Notes under the pieces: generated by a model | Told to the model about the DNA's origin: nothing | Database searches by the model: none | What the model saw: only the letters and a program-made list of their open reading frames with translations | From: Calditrichia bacterium | Lineage (GTDB): Bacteria > Calditrichota > Calditrichia > Calditrichales > Calditrichaceae | Direction: 5' to 3' | Length of the DNA: 64,000 bases | Assembly (NCBI GenBank): GCA_026983775.1 | Contig: JALSTK010000117.1 | Coordinates: forward strand, 1 to 64,000 | Shown here: positions 25,653 through 34,882 of the stretch, one piece after another | Numbering within the stretch: the first letter of the stretch is position 1 | How the letters are laid out: the number at the start of each line of letters is the position of its first letter | Translations under genes and position numbers: made by a program

Positions 25653-26885
25653 ATGGCAGAAGCGAAACCGAAGAGAATATTAATTTTTCACATCGATGCC
25701 GATGCATTCTTTGCTTCGGTAGAACAGGGCTTTAATCCCCGCTTGCGGGGAAAACCCGTAATTGTGGGTGGCAAAGAAGACCAGCGCGGTGTGGTGCATA
25801 CGGCCAGTTACGAAGCGCGGGCCTGCGGGGTGCGCACCGGCATGCCCTTGATGAGAGCTAAAGCGATCTGTCCCCGGGCTATCTTTTTAAAGGGGAACTA
25901 CGAACATTATCGTGCTATTTCGGAGATATTTCAGCAGGTATATATGAAGTACACACCCCAGGTGGAATTCACTTCCCCGGACGACGCCTATCTGGATTTA
26001 AGCGGCGCCCTGCATCTCTATCCTTCGCCTTTGTGGGTGGCCGAAACCATCAAAAAAGAGGTATACGAACGCACGGGTGTAGGGCTTTCGGTAGGCATCG
26101 GCAGCAGCAAAGTTATTGCCCGTATTGCCTCGGATTTAAAAAAACCGGGGGGTACGGTTTATGTTCCGTCCGGAGAGGAGCGGGCCTTTTTAGCGCCCCT
26201 TCCGGTTGATGTCCTGCCCGGTATCGGACGGATGGCCAAAGAGCGGCTGGTGGATTTACGTATTTTTACCGTGGGACAACTGGCGGCTTTGCCGGCCATG
26301 ATTCTGGAACAACTATTCGGCAAAAACGGACGCTCCTTATGGCATTTTGCCAACGGTATCGATCAACGGCCGGTGGAGCGCAAAATCATTCCCGGGCAAA
26401 TCAGTCGCGAAACCAGCTTTGAAGAAGATACATCGGACATGGATTTGGTTAAAGGCACCTTGCAATATTTAACCGAACGGATTGCAAAAAAATTGCGGGA
26501 GCAGGATTTAACGGCCCGTACCGTATCGGTCAAAATCGGGTATTCCGATTTCAAACGACATGCCCGCAGCCGCAGTCTGGACTATCCCACCAACGACGGG
26601 ATTCGGCTTTTCGGCCAGGTAGAGCGTATCTTTGAAGCGATCCGTCTGCGGCGTGTCCGCATCCGCCGGGTAGGGGTCTCGGTTTCCCATCTTGGGGCCG
26701 CCCGCTTTCAGGCCTTGTTGTTTGACGAACAGGATCGCCAGGAAGTGCTTAACACGGCAGTGGATACGCTGCGGGCCCGCTACGGCTTTACCAGCCTGCT
26801 GCCGGCAGATACGCTGGAGCTGAAACGTAAATACCGTATGGACGCGCACGGCTACATCCTGCACAATCCCGCCCTGACCCGATAA
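25653..26885 (+). CDS. dinB: DNA polymerase IV, Y family
   Basis: The 410-residue product is a translesion DNA polymerase. The first metal motif is HIDADAFFASVEQ (Asp15, with Phe19 or Phe20 as the steric gate). The second motif, normally S-x-D-E-A-Y-L-D, reads SPDDAYLD, so the catalytic Glu is Asp111 after Asp110. GIGSSKVIARIAS (palm) and LPGIGRMAKERL (thumb HhH) follow, then the little-finger domain. There is no clear beta-clamp QLxLF tail at the C-terminus. I chose ATG 25653, preceded by CGGAAG; an upstream in-frame TTG at 25626 is less likely. Expression should be SOS-induced. Confidence 0.9.
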   Translation: MAEAKPKRILIFHIDADAFFASVEQGFNPRLRGKPVIVGGKEDQRGVVHTASYEARACGVRTGMPLMRAKAICPRAIFLKGNYEHYRAISEIFQQVYMKYTPQVEFTSPDDAYLDLSGALHLYPSPLWVAETIKKEVYERTGVGLSVGIGSSKVIARIASDLKKPGGTVYVPSGEERAFLAPLPVDVLPGIGRMAKERLVDLRIFTVGQLAALPAMILEQLFGKNGRSLWHFANGIDQRPVERKIIPGQISRETSFEEDTSDMDLVKGTLQYLTERIAKKLREQDLTARTVSVKIGYSDFKRHARSRSLDYPTNDGIRLFGQVERIFEAIRLRRVRIRRVGVSVSHLGAARFQALLFDEQDRQEVLNTAVDTLRARYGFTSLLPADTLELKRKYRMDAHGYILHNPALTR

Positions 26886-26894
26886 AGCAACCGT

Positions 26895-28385
26895 TTATTT
26901 TCTGAAAAACAGACCGACGGTAATGGTAATGGTTGTCCCCAGCGCTACGAACCAGGTCCAATGCATAACAGGAGGAACATGGAATAAATAGGGTAAAAGG
27001 CTTACCGATAACATGGCTAAAATGCCTACCGTAAAGCCGATTAATGCGCCCTTTTCCGATACCTGTTTAAAGAGCCGACCCAGTAGAAAAGTGCCGAGTA
27101 AGCCGCCGTAGGTAATGGAGGCAATCCCCAGGGCAACTTCTACCACGGAGTGGCTCATGGAGATAAACAGAAAAGCCACGCCGGTAAGGATGATGGCCGC
27201 CATAATGGTAAATAGGCGGGAGACGAACAATTCTTTTTGTTTGTCAGTATCCTGTTTTTGCCAGGGACGGTACAAGTCCAGCATGGCGGAACTGGACAGG
27301 GAACTCATCGAACCGGCTAAAGTAGACATGGCGGCTGCGAACAGGCCGGCCACAATAAGTCCTTTGACGCCTGTCGGCAGATAGCGGATGATGAAGAAGG
27401 GAAAAATTTCGTCCGGTTTGTGAAAAGGAGCGGCGGGGTCTGTGATGGGAATACCTTTAAAGAATACATAGAGCAGCAGACCGACAGCCATAAAAAGTGC
27501 AAACTGGATCATGATAACCACCCCGCTGGTGATGATCGCTTTTTGGCTGTCTTTTAGTGTCCTGGTGGTTAGCAACCGTTGCACAATAAGCTGATCCGTT
27601 CCGTGAGAAGCCATAGATAAAAAGGTTCCGCCTATAAAAGCTCCTAAGAAGGTGTAAGGGGTACGAAAAAATTCTCCGATGGAGGAACCGAAGTCAAAGT
27701 TAAATATTTTTAATTTAGTCCCCAGAGATGCGATCTTAAAATCGGGTGGCAGCTTATCGGCCAGGATAATAAAAGCGATCAGGGCCCCGCCGATATAGAT
27801 GGTCATTTGAATCACATCCGCCCAAATGACTCCCTTAACCCCTCCTGTGTAAGTGTAAATAAGGGAAACGATAGCGATCAGGACGATGGATAGCATGTAG
27901 ATATCCGTATTGGACCAGGACTGAAAATAATGGCTGGTCTTAAGGATCAGGGCCAGGGGAATGGCAGTGGCAAAAAGGCGAACTCCGTCGGCAGCGATGC
28001 GGGTAAACAAAAAGACAGTGGAGGCATAGCGGCGGGTATGGATGCCGAAGCGTTGTTCCAGAAAGGCGTAGGCAGTGGTCATTTTCCCTTTTTTGTAAGC
28101 CGGTAAAAACAAAAAAGCAATGATGATCCGGGCCGTGAGGTAACCGATGGTCAGTTGTAAGAAGGTAAGGTTACTGATGTAAGCCAGCCCCGGTACGCTG
28201 ATAAAGGTTAAACTACTGGTTTCCGCAGCCACTATGGAAAAAGCAACCGCCCACCAGGGGACATTTTTACCGCCCAAAAAATAATCGGTTGTCGATTTCT
28301 GTTTTCCTCCGGATAAAGAACCGACCAAAGCTACAGTCAGGAGATATACAAAAATAATCAGGCCGTCCAGATAGCTAATTCCCAT
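26895..28385 (-). CDS. Sodium:solute symporter (SSS family)
   Basis: The 496-residue product has about 13 membrane segments. The start LDGLIIFVYLL, the TDYFLGGKNVPWWAVAFSIVAAETS block and the SSLSSSAMLDLYRPW block are typical of the SSS family (SGLT/PutP fold). The last block holds the serines that help bind Na+ in relatives. The solute may be a sugar, proline, pantothenate or other compound and cannot be told from this. The gene is monocistronic and convergent with dinB, 10 bp away. Confidence 0.85.
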   Translation of the reverse strand: MGISYLDGLIIFVYLLTVALVGSLSGGKQKSTTDYFLGGKNVPWWAVAFSIVAAETSSLTFISVPGLAYISNLTFLQLTIGYLTARIIIAFLFLPAYKKGKMTTAYAFLEQRFGIHTRRYASTVFLFTRIAADGVRLFATAIPLALILKTSHYFQSWSNTDIYMLSIVLIAIVSLIYTYTGGVKGVIWADVIQMTIYIGGALIAFIILADKLPPDFKIASLGTKLKIFNFDFGSSIGEFFRTPYTFLGAFIGGTFLSMASHGTDQLIVQRLLTTRTLKDSQKAIITSGVVIMIQFALFMAVGLLLYVFFKGIPITDPAAPFHKPDEIFPFFIIRYLPTGVKGLIVAGLFAAAMSTLAGSMSSLSSSAMLDLYRPWQKQDTDKQKELFVSRLFTIMAAIILTGVAFLFISMSHSVVEVALGIASITYGGLLGTFLLGRLFKQVSEKGALIGFTVGILAMLSVSLLPYLFHVPPVMHWTWFVALGTTITITVGLFFRK

Positions 28386-28620
28386 AGAAGCTCCGCTGTT
28401 TAAGGATCAATTTAATTTAAATCAATTTAAAGTGAATATAATCAGAAATTGAATTCATTTCATTTTTGATTTTTGTAGGGAATTTTTAATTCCGGCCAAA
28501 CCGTCTTTAAATCAAAAGAATACTACCGCCGCGTATAGAAATCACAACTATTTTCTAAAGAAACAGTAAACCCGACCGACCTTAAAGAAAGAAATCAATC
28601 AAGCGGGGGTTAATCGAAGC

Positions 28621-28986
28621 GTGTTAAAAGCGTTAGTTATAGATGATGAAGAATCGTTGCGCGAAATTATTGTAGAAGTACTATCCATGCTGGAAATTGA
28701 AGCGTTTACGGCAGAGAACGGCCAGCAGGCAGTGGACATTGCCAAAGTAAATGACGATGAAATTAATTTCGTGCTAATCGATCGTTTTATGCCGGATATG
28801 TCCGGAGAAGAAACCTTTCAGGCTTTGCGGGAATATTTACCCGGCCGGCCGGTACTGTTCATGTCCGGCTATAATCAGCAAGAGGGGGTCGAAGCGCTGA
28901 ACGGAGAAAAGATAAGGTTTATTAAAAAGCCTTTTTCTATCATGGAACTACGAAATACCGTGACGGAATTGATTTCCGATTTATAG
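28621..28986 (+). CDS. Single-domain response regulator (CheY-like receiver)
   Basis: The 121-residue product is only a receiver domain. The acidic pair is DDEES (residues 8-9), the phosphoacceptor is Asp54 in VLIDRFMPDMSG, Ser at the switch position is in LFMSGY and the conserved Lys is in FIKKPF. GTG start with a G-rich ribosome binding site about 10 nt upstream. No kinase or output gene adjoins it, so it is an orphan receiver that may act in a phosphorelay. Its end overlaps the convergent tex gene by 6 bp. The 235-bp region before it shows no other feature. Confidence 0.85.
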   Translation: MLKALVIDDEESLREIIVEVLSMLEIEAFTAENGQQAVDIAKVNDDEINFVLIDRFMPDMSGEETFQALREYLPGRPVLFMSGYNQQEGVEALNGEKIRFIKKPFSIMELRNTVTELISDL

Positions 28987-31155
28987 ATTTTCATCTGTTA
29001 TCATCGACAAACCGATTCTGCCGCGTTCCAAATCGATTGAAACTACCTTTACATCAATTACATCCCCAACCGCCACCACTTCCATAGGATTTTTAATATA
29101 TTTTTTACCCATTTTGCTGACATGAACCAGACCGTCGTGTTTTACGCCGATATCCACAAAGGCTCCGAAATCAACCACATTACGAACCGTCCCTTTCAGG
29201 ACCATTCCTTCTCGTAAATCTTCCATTTGCAATACATCGCTTTTAAGAATCGGTTTAGGTAGCTGATCGCGGGGATCGAGGCCCGGTTTTTCCAGATTAT
29301 CCAGAATATCGTTAAAGGTCGGTTTACCGATCCCCAATTCCTGCAGCAGATCATCAAGCTCAATCTCTGCTTCCTCAATTCTATTGCGCAACTGTTTTCC
29401 CTCTTTCTGCACATCGCGGATATTAAATTTTTGCAGAAGTTTACGTGTGGCAGCATAAGATTCCGGATGAATACTGGTATTGTCGAGAGGATTATCACTT
29501 TCCGGAATGCGCAGAAAGCCGGCCGCCTGCTGAAAAGCAATATTACCGATCCCCTCAACCCGATGCAGCTCCTCACGATCGGTGAAGGCCCCGTGTTCCT
29601 CTCTGTAGCGCACAATACTTTCCGCCGTACGACCGGTCAGTCCGGAAACATATCGTAGCAGCGAAGCGGAAGCCGTGTTCAGATTAATACCGACCATATT
29701 TACCGCAGATTCCACAACCTGCTCCAAAGATTTAGTTAAATTACGCTGATTCACATCATGCTGGTAAAGACCGACTCCAATGCTTTTGGGATCGATTTTA
29801 ACCAGTTCAGCCAGAGGGTCCAGTAAACGGCGAGCAATGGAAATATTGCCCCGCATAGACGCCTCCAATTCGGGAAATTCCTGCTGAGCAACCTTCGAGG
29901 CCGAATACACCGAGGCACCGGCTTCGTTGACAATAATATATTGAACTTTACGGGAATCTTTTATTTCCTCGATCAACTCAGCAGCCATTTGCTCTGTTTC
30001 CCTGCTGGCTGTACCGTTTCCGATAGCGATGATATCCACCTGGTATTTATCGATCAGAGCCCTGATCGTAGCCTTGGCTTCGAGATATTTATTTTGCGGT
30101 GGATGGGGATAGATGGTTGTCCCTTCCAGATATTTGCCGGTCGGATCGATCACGGCAACTTTACTACCCGTTCGGAAGCCGGGATCGATACCCATGATAA
30201 CCTTGTTTCGAACCGGAGGCTGCAAAAGAAGATTTTTCAGATTAATGGCAAAAATGGATATGGCATGTTCTTCGGCCTGCTCGGTCAGGTTGCTGCGTAC
30301 CTCACGACCGATGGAGGGAGCGATCAACCGCTGGTAGCTGTCGCGGACAGATTTCTTCAGTTGGCGGGTAAAAACGGAGCTGGAGTCGGATACGTATAGT
30401 TTTTCGATTTCGGCTACCATGCTTTCCGTATCTACATCTACGCTTACTTTAAGAATACCCTCTTTCTCTGCGCGATTGATGGCCAGGACGCGATGCGGGG
30501 CGATCGAACTGATTTTCTCGGTGTAATCGTAATACATTTCGTAAGGAGTGCGTTCTTCGATTTTTTTGGCTTCGGCCCGGATGAAAGCGGTTTTTAGCGT
30601 TTGAGCACGGATAACTTTCCGCACATCGGCGTCATCGCTGATGATCTCAGCCACGATGTCCATGGCACCCTGCAAAGCCTCTTCGATGGTATTAACCTCT
30701 TTATCCGCATTAACGAATTTGGCTGCGTATTCTTCAGGACTTCCCTGGACGAGTTCCTGTTTGAGGATCATTTCGGCCAGCGGTTCCAGACCTTTTTCTC
30801 TGGCTACCGTGGCCCGGGTTCGTTTTTTGGGCTTGTAAGGCAGATAGAGGTCTTCGACCTCCTGTAATTTGGTGGCTTTTTCAATCCTGTCCTTAAGCTG
30901 CGGGGTTAGTTTGCCCTGTTCATGAATGGATTTAAGGATAGTTTGTTTACGGGCTTCCAGAGCACGCAGATAGTGTATCTGGTCTTCAATGGCGCGGATC
31001 TGATTTTCATCCAGAGATCCGGTTACCTCTTTGCGGTAACGGGCGATAAAAGGAACCGTGTTGCCGTCATCCAATAGTTCGATCGTATGGGCAACCTGCA
31101 ATGTCCGGACGGATAATTCCTGAGCAATCAGATCAAACATTTCTTTTTCGGTCAT
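28981..31155 (-). CDS. tex: Tex family RNA-binding transcription accessory protein
   Basis: The 724-residue length is standard. The order is the N-terminal helical domain (FIARYRKEVTGSLDE near residue 35), a YqgF/RuvX-like domain (GIDPGFRTGSKVAVID), two HhH motifs (YRxEHGAFTDREEL and VEGIGNIAFQQAAGFLRI) and a C-terminal S1 domain (LREGMVLKGTVRNVVDFGAF to GRIGLSM). Tex binds nucleic acids and affects transcription in known bacteria; the exact role is not settled. The gene appears to be transcribed alone. Confidence 0.95.
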   Translation of the reverse strand: MTEKEMFDLIAQELSVRTLQVAHTIELLDDGNTVPFIARYRKEVTGSLDENQIRAIEDQIHYLRALEARKQTILKSIHEQGKLTPQLKDRIEKATKLQEVEDLYLPYKPKKRTRATVAREKGLEPLAEMILKQELVQGSPEEYAAKFVNADKEVNTIEEALQGAMDIVAEIISDDADVRKVIRAQTLKTAFIRAEAKKIEERTPYEMYYDYTEKISSIAPHRVLAINRAEKEGILKVSVDVDTESMVAEIEKLYVSDSSSVFTRQLKKSVRDSYQRLIAPSIGREVRSNLTEQAEEHAISIFAINLKNLLLQPPVRNKVIMGIDPGFRTGSKVAVIDPTGKYLEGTTIYPHPPQNKYLEAKATIRALIDKYQVDIIAIGNGTASRETEQMAAELIEEIKDSRKVQYIIVNEAGASVYSASKVAQQEFPELEASMRGNISIARRLLDPLAELVKIDPKSIGVGLYQHDVNQRNLTKSLEQVVESAVNMVGINLNTASASLLRYVSGLTGRTAESIVRYREEHGAFTDREELHRVEGIGNIAFQQAAGFLRIPESDNPLDNTSIHPESYAATRKLLQKFNIRDVQKEGKQLRNRIEEAEIELDDLLQELGIGKPTFNDILDNLEKPGLDPRDQLPKPILKSDVLQMEDLREGMVLKGTVRNVVDFGAFVDIGVKHDGLVHVSKMGKKYIKNPMEVVAVGDVIDVKVVSIDLERGRIGLSMITDENL

Positions 31156-31258
31156 TAGAACCTCGGATTGTTTTTATTTTGCTTATAGCTATGCTTTATT
31201 CGCGGCGAAATTTACGAATATCGTATAAACAAACCAAATTCGTTCAGTATCGGTTCTC

Positions 31259-31999
31259 TTATTCGGCGAACAATTGTTTTAAGCGTAAAAAGCCGCTGCG
31301 ACTAATGGGTAATTGTTGCTTGTTATGAAGTAGGGCCACATGGCTGTCTTTGCCGTAAGCTTCAATTTTTTGTAAAAAGCGGATATTTAAAATATAGGAA
31401 CGGTGAATCTGTACAAATAGTTTAGGGTCCAATAATTCCTTTAATCGGGACAAGCGTTCGTATTTAAGAAAAGTTTCCTCTTCGGTATGGATGGAAATAT
31501 AGTCGTCTTCAGCCCGGATATAGAGTACTTGATTTACGGCAATGATATGGATATTATTTCCTTCGCGAACAAGGATGCGATTTAAAGGTTCGGCTGTCTT
31601 GCGTTGTTCGGTGAGAAATTTTTGAAGGTCCTGTTTCTTCCGGCTGTTCAGAAAATAGCCGATTCTTTGCAAGGTCGTTTCCAATCGTTCCGGATTGACC
31701 GGTTTTAATAAATAATCAATGGCCTGCGCTTCAAAGGCCCGCAGGGCGTACTCATCGTAGGCCGTAACAAAGATGATCATCGGTTTCGGATCTTCTAAAA
31801 GCTCAACCACATCGAACCCGCTAAGGCGGGGCATTCGGATATCGAGAAAAACCGCATCGGGGTGTTTTTGCCGGATGGCTTTCAAGGCTTCCAGGCCGTT
31901 TTCACACTGAGCGATGATTTCCACCTGCGCATATTTCTGCAGAGCCAGTTCCAGCCCTTTTCGAGCCAGAGGTTCATCATCGACGATAATAACCCGCAT
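31259..31999 (-). CDS. LytTR-type response regulator
   Basis: The 246-residue product has an N-terminal receiver domain (VDDEPLARKG, phosphoacceptor Asp53 in FLDIRMP, Lys in LLKPVNPERLE). It has a C-terminal LytTR DNA-binding domain (VREGNNIHIIAVNQVLYIRAE, QIHRSYILN, LPISRSGF). LytTR regulators usually have a membrane kinase next to them; none is here. It lies 15 bp downstream of era, as the last gene of the M50-unknown-era operon. Its targets are unknown. Confidence 0.9.
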   Translation of the reverse strand: MRVIIVDDEPLARKGLELALQKYAQVEIIAQCENGLEALKAIRQKHPDAVFLDIRMPRLSGFDVVELLEDPKPMIIFVTAYDEYALRAFEAQAIDYLLKPVNPERLETTLQRIGYFLNSRKKQDLQKFLTEQRKTAEPLNRILVREGNNIHIIAVNQVLYIRAEDDYISIHTEEETFLKYERLSRLKELLDPKLFVQIHRSYILNIRFLQKIEAYGKDSHVALLHNKQQLPISRSGFLRLKQLFAE

Positions 32000-32014
32000 C
32001 TTCCGGCACTCCTG

Positions 32015-32911
32015 TCAGTAACCCATAGTGCGCAGTTTATGCTCGCTTTTACGCCAGTTTTCGGCTACTTTTACCCGTAATTCCAAAAAAACACTCCTGC
32101 CCAAAAAATCTTCAATCTCTTTGCGGGCCTGGCTTCCGATTCGTTTTAAGGCCAAACCTTGTTTACCGATTAGAATCGCCTTTTGAGAAGTTCGTTCCAC
32201 ATAGATAATCGCTGAAATAAAGTCCTTGCCCCTGGGTCTCTCGGTATAGGTCTCGATTACGACTTCCGTGGAATAGGGGATTTCTTCGTGAAAATTAAGG
32301 AAGATTTTTTCGCGAATGATCTCTGCTACAAAGAAGCGTTCCGGTTGGTCGGAAACCACGTCCGGAGGATAGAAGGGGGGACCATAAGGAATAAGCGGCA
32401 ACAACTCTTTTTGCAACTGGTCGAGTCCGTCATTTTGCAGCGCCGAAATTGGAATAATGGCCTGAAACGGATAGAATTGATCGTATAGTTTCATCAGAGG
32501 CAACAATTTTCCCCTGGATAACAAATCAATTTTGTTAAGCAGAAGAATCATGGGCTTATGTTGTTTGTTTATCTGTTTAAAATCGATATCCAGGGGATGA
32601 TGCTCCCGGCTGACATCAATAATAATCAATAATACATCGGCATCTTGCAAAGAAAGACCCACATAATCCATCATTTTTTTCTGAAGATGATAGCGTGGCT
32701 TCAGTAATCCGGGCGTGTCAATAAAGACAATCTGTGCGTTGGACCGGTTTAAAATACCGAGAACTCTGCGGCGTGTGGTTTGAGGACGGGGCGAGATGAT
32801 GGATAGCTTTACATTGAGCAAAGCATTCATCAAAGTCGACTTCCCGGCATTGGGTTGACCGATGATAGCCACATAACCGGAGCGAAAAGTTTTAGGAAGA
32901 GTTTTCGTCAA
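32015..32911 (-). CDS. era: GTPase Era
   Basis: The 298-residue product is the ribosome-assembly GTPase that binds the 3' end of 16S rRNA. G1 is GQPNAGKST, G2 is in PQTTRRRVLG, G3 is DTPG and G4 is NKID. The C-terminal KH domain has VERTSQKAILIGKQGLALKRIG. The start is TTG and overlaps the stop of the upstream gene (TTGA), with AGGAG about 10 nt before it. The conserved KH motif and normal length support full function. Confidence 0.95.
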   Translation of the reverse strand: MTKTLPKTFRSGYVAIIGQPNAGKSTLMNALLNVKLSIISPRPQTTRRRVLGILNRSNAQIVFIDTPGLLKPRYHLQKKMMDYVGLSLQDADVLLIIIDVSREHHPLDIDFKQINKQHKPMILLLNKIDLLSRGKLLPLMKLYDQFYPFQAIIPISALQNDGLDQLQKELLPLIPYGPPFYPPDVVSDQPERFFVAEIIREKIFLNFHEEIPYSTEVVIETYTERPRGKDFISAIIYVERTSQKAILIGKQGLALKRIGSQARKEIEDFLGRSVFLELRVKVAENWRKSEHKLRTMGY

Positions 32912-33495
32912 ACCAAATGATCTCCTAAATTTTTCAGAACCTTCAGTCGTTTTAACAGGGTCTCATATTCGGTTGCTTTGATAATTTCCTCCGGAATCCA
33001 TTCACAAATCAGGCCGCTCTGACCCACAAACAGATAGGCCAAGTTTCTAAATTCATTGATGAAATCTTTCAGAGCCTTCTTTTTAATCAACGCTTTGACT
33101 CCTTCGCGTGAGGCCGGGCGAATGATGAATTCCTGATCTGCATCATTTCTTAAAATCTTATAATCTTCCAGTTGACCGGTTTGATGTTGATCCAACCATG
33201 ATTTGGAAGAGATGGTAACAGAATAATTAGCGGGGGTGTCAAAGCTCAGATCAATATAATTCATTCGGGAACCGGAAATTTTCTCGGAACTGAAGTTAAT
33301 GGTAAAACTGACACCATCGAATTTCCCATGGAAAGCGGGGCGGGTTAAAAAATTGCGCCGGATGACTTTGCCCCCGATTTGATCTTCCAGATCGAGTAAA
33401 TTACGATGAATAGCATCCCACATGGTTTTGCGTAGATAAACCAGAATGACCCAAAGGAAAAAAACGGCCAGAAAAACAATCAGAATATAGAGCAC
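32908..33495 (-). CDS. Hypothetical membrane-anchored protein
   Basis: I do not recognise this 195-residue protein. It starts with a membrane segment (residues 1-22, LYILIVFLAVFFLWVILVYL). The rest looks soluble, with beta strands and few charged clusters (for example FHGKFDGVSFTINFSSEK). The start is GTG with a good ribosome binding site (AGGGAG, 6 nt spacer). It lies 12 bp after the M50 protease and overlaps era by 4 bp, so it is co-expressed with both. It could be a substrate or partner of the protease, but nothing in the sequence shows it. Confidence 0.75.
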   Translation of the reverse strand: MLYILIVFLAVFFLWVILVYLRKTMWDAIHRNLLDLEDQIGGKVIRRNFLTRPAFHGKFDGVSFTINFSSEKISGSRMNYIDLSFDTPANYSVTISSKSWLDQHQTGQLEDYKILRNDADQEFIIRPASREGVKALIKKKALKDFINEFRNLAYLFVGQSGLICEWIPEEIIKATEYETLLKRLKVLKNLGDHLV

Positions 33496-33507
33496 CTTGT
33501 CTCCCTT

Positions 33508-34587
33508 TTATTGAATATAGATAGGCATGGGTGAAAAACATAATATGAAAATTAAATAAGCCAGCCAGCCTAATAATCTGCGGCCCGGTCCGAGGCCTTG
33601 TTCATTATGGATCGTCGGTGGATGACGAAAGCGAATGAATATCAGAATCAGCAAGGGCCACATCACCCAGACATAGGAATGGTAGAAGACGATCAGATAG
33701 ATGCTGAGGGAAACAAGTAAGAGAAAGGTAATGATGGCTACAATTCTGGCCCGGTCTTCGAACATGGCATAAGATATATGGCCGCCGTCCAACTGACCGA
33801 TAGGCATCAGATTGAGGGCGGTAACCAGTAAACCGAACCATCCGGCAAAGATGAACGGGAAATGGTATAGTTCATTCATGGGTAGAGCCTGGGCATGGAA
33901 AAATTGACGAAAACCTTCAAATATAATCGTATTGCCCAGAACAAGATCCACGGCATGCGAATCATTTAGGGGATGGATTTGTTGAATATAATTGTAAATA
34001 CCGGCTTGATCCGGTAGACGATGAAAGCCGATGGCCATAAAAATGAGGCTCATAATAAATCCGGCAAAAGGTCCGGCCACTCCGATGTCGAACAGAGCCA
34101 GTTTGTTGGGGATGGCGGAACGAATACGAATAAATGCGCCCATGGTTCCCGGATGGAAAGCGGGTATGAAAAAAGGGATAAAATAAGGCAAAGTGGCATC
34201 GACCCCATATTTTTTAGAAGTAAAATAATGTCCCATTTCATGAACCAATAAAATACTCATCAAAGCAAATGAATAGGGTAAACCGTAAGAAAGGTCCTGC
34301 AGGGAACCGAAAGGATTTCTGCCGCGTAACATGGCGCCTGTCATAGTAGTTGTTAAAACGGTCAGTAAAAACAGGGTGAGATGGGTAAGATATTTTTTAC
34401 GCGGACGGGGTCTGGTGGCACGAATTACCTTCAGGTAATATTTTCGCCGTCCTATTTGCAGATGGGAGACGATATGCCTTGTAAAAAGTTCCTCCTGGAT
34501 ACGACGGATCTTTTCTTCACTGATTTTGGATCGTTTCTGTTTGAAAACGGCCGAGCCATATAACCTGCTGAACCGATCCAGCTTCAT
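33508..34587 (-). CDS. Site-2 protease family (M50) membrane metalloprotease
   Basis: The 359-residue product has at least six membrane segments. The zinc motif HEMGH is in LVHEMGHYFTSKKYG, and the third ligand region is NLMPIGQLDGGH. The family cuts transmembrane proteins within the membrane. I chose ATG 34587, preceded by AAGGG. An in-frame TTG at 34638 gives 17 more residues but lacks a ribosome binding site. It appears to lead the operon with the unknown membrane protein, era and the LytTR regulator. No PDZ domain is seen, so it is not a typical RseP. Its substrate is unknown. Confidence 0.85.
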   Translation of the reverse strand: MKLDRFSRLYGSAVFKQKRSKISEEKIRRIQEELFTRHIVSHLQIGRRKYYLKVIRATRPRPRKKYLTHLTLFLLTVLTTTMTGAMLRGRNPFGSLQDLSYGLPYSFALMSILLVHEMGHYFTSKKYGVDATLPYFIPFFIPAFHPGTMGAFIRIRSAIPNKLALFDIGVAGPFAGFIMSLIFMAIGFHRLPDQAGIYNYIQQIHPLNDSHAVDLVLGNTIIFEGFRQFFHAQALPMNELYHFPFIFAGWFGLLVTALNLMPIGQLDGGHISYAMFEDRARIVAIITFLLLVSLSIYLIVFYHSYVWVMWPLLILIFIRFRHPPTIHNEQGLGPGRRLLGWLAYLIFILCFSPMPIYIQ

Positions 34588-34697
34588 TTGTCCCTTAACA
34601 ATTTCTTTTGAGTAGCGGATTAATTCTTTAAATGTCAATCTGAGTGCCCGGGTTTTGTGGTTTTACCTAATTTGTTTCAAGTCCATTCTTAAATATG

Positions 34698-34711
34698 GAT
34701 CGGGCCCGATC
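34698..34711. promoter_or_regulatory. Perfect 14-bp palindrome upstream of the M50-era operon
   Basis: GATCGGGCCCGATC lies 111 bp upstream of the chosen protease start. It may be an operator, but it may also be unrelated. It is not a copy of the nearby REP elements. Confidence 0.35.
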
Positions 34712-34882
34712 ATCGAACAATTTACAATAGTAAGCGAAGGCCATGGCTAAAAATAAAAAAGAATGGGAAAAGAGTAAAATCTTTTTAGGTTAGACTACCC
34801 GGAGGCATTTATTTGTTTCTAAACATTGAGCTATCCAGCAAGTTAAGGGTGCATATTATTTTTTGCAGTAATCCATTTATCG

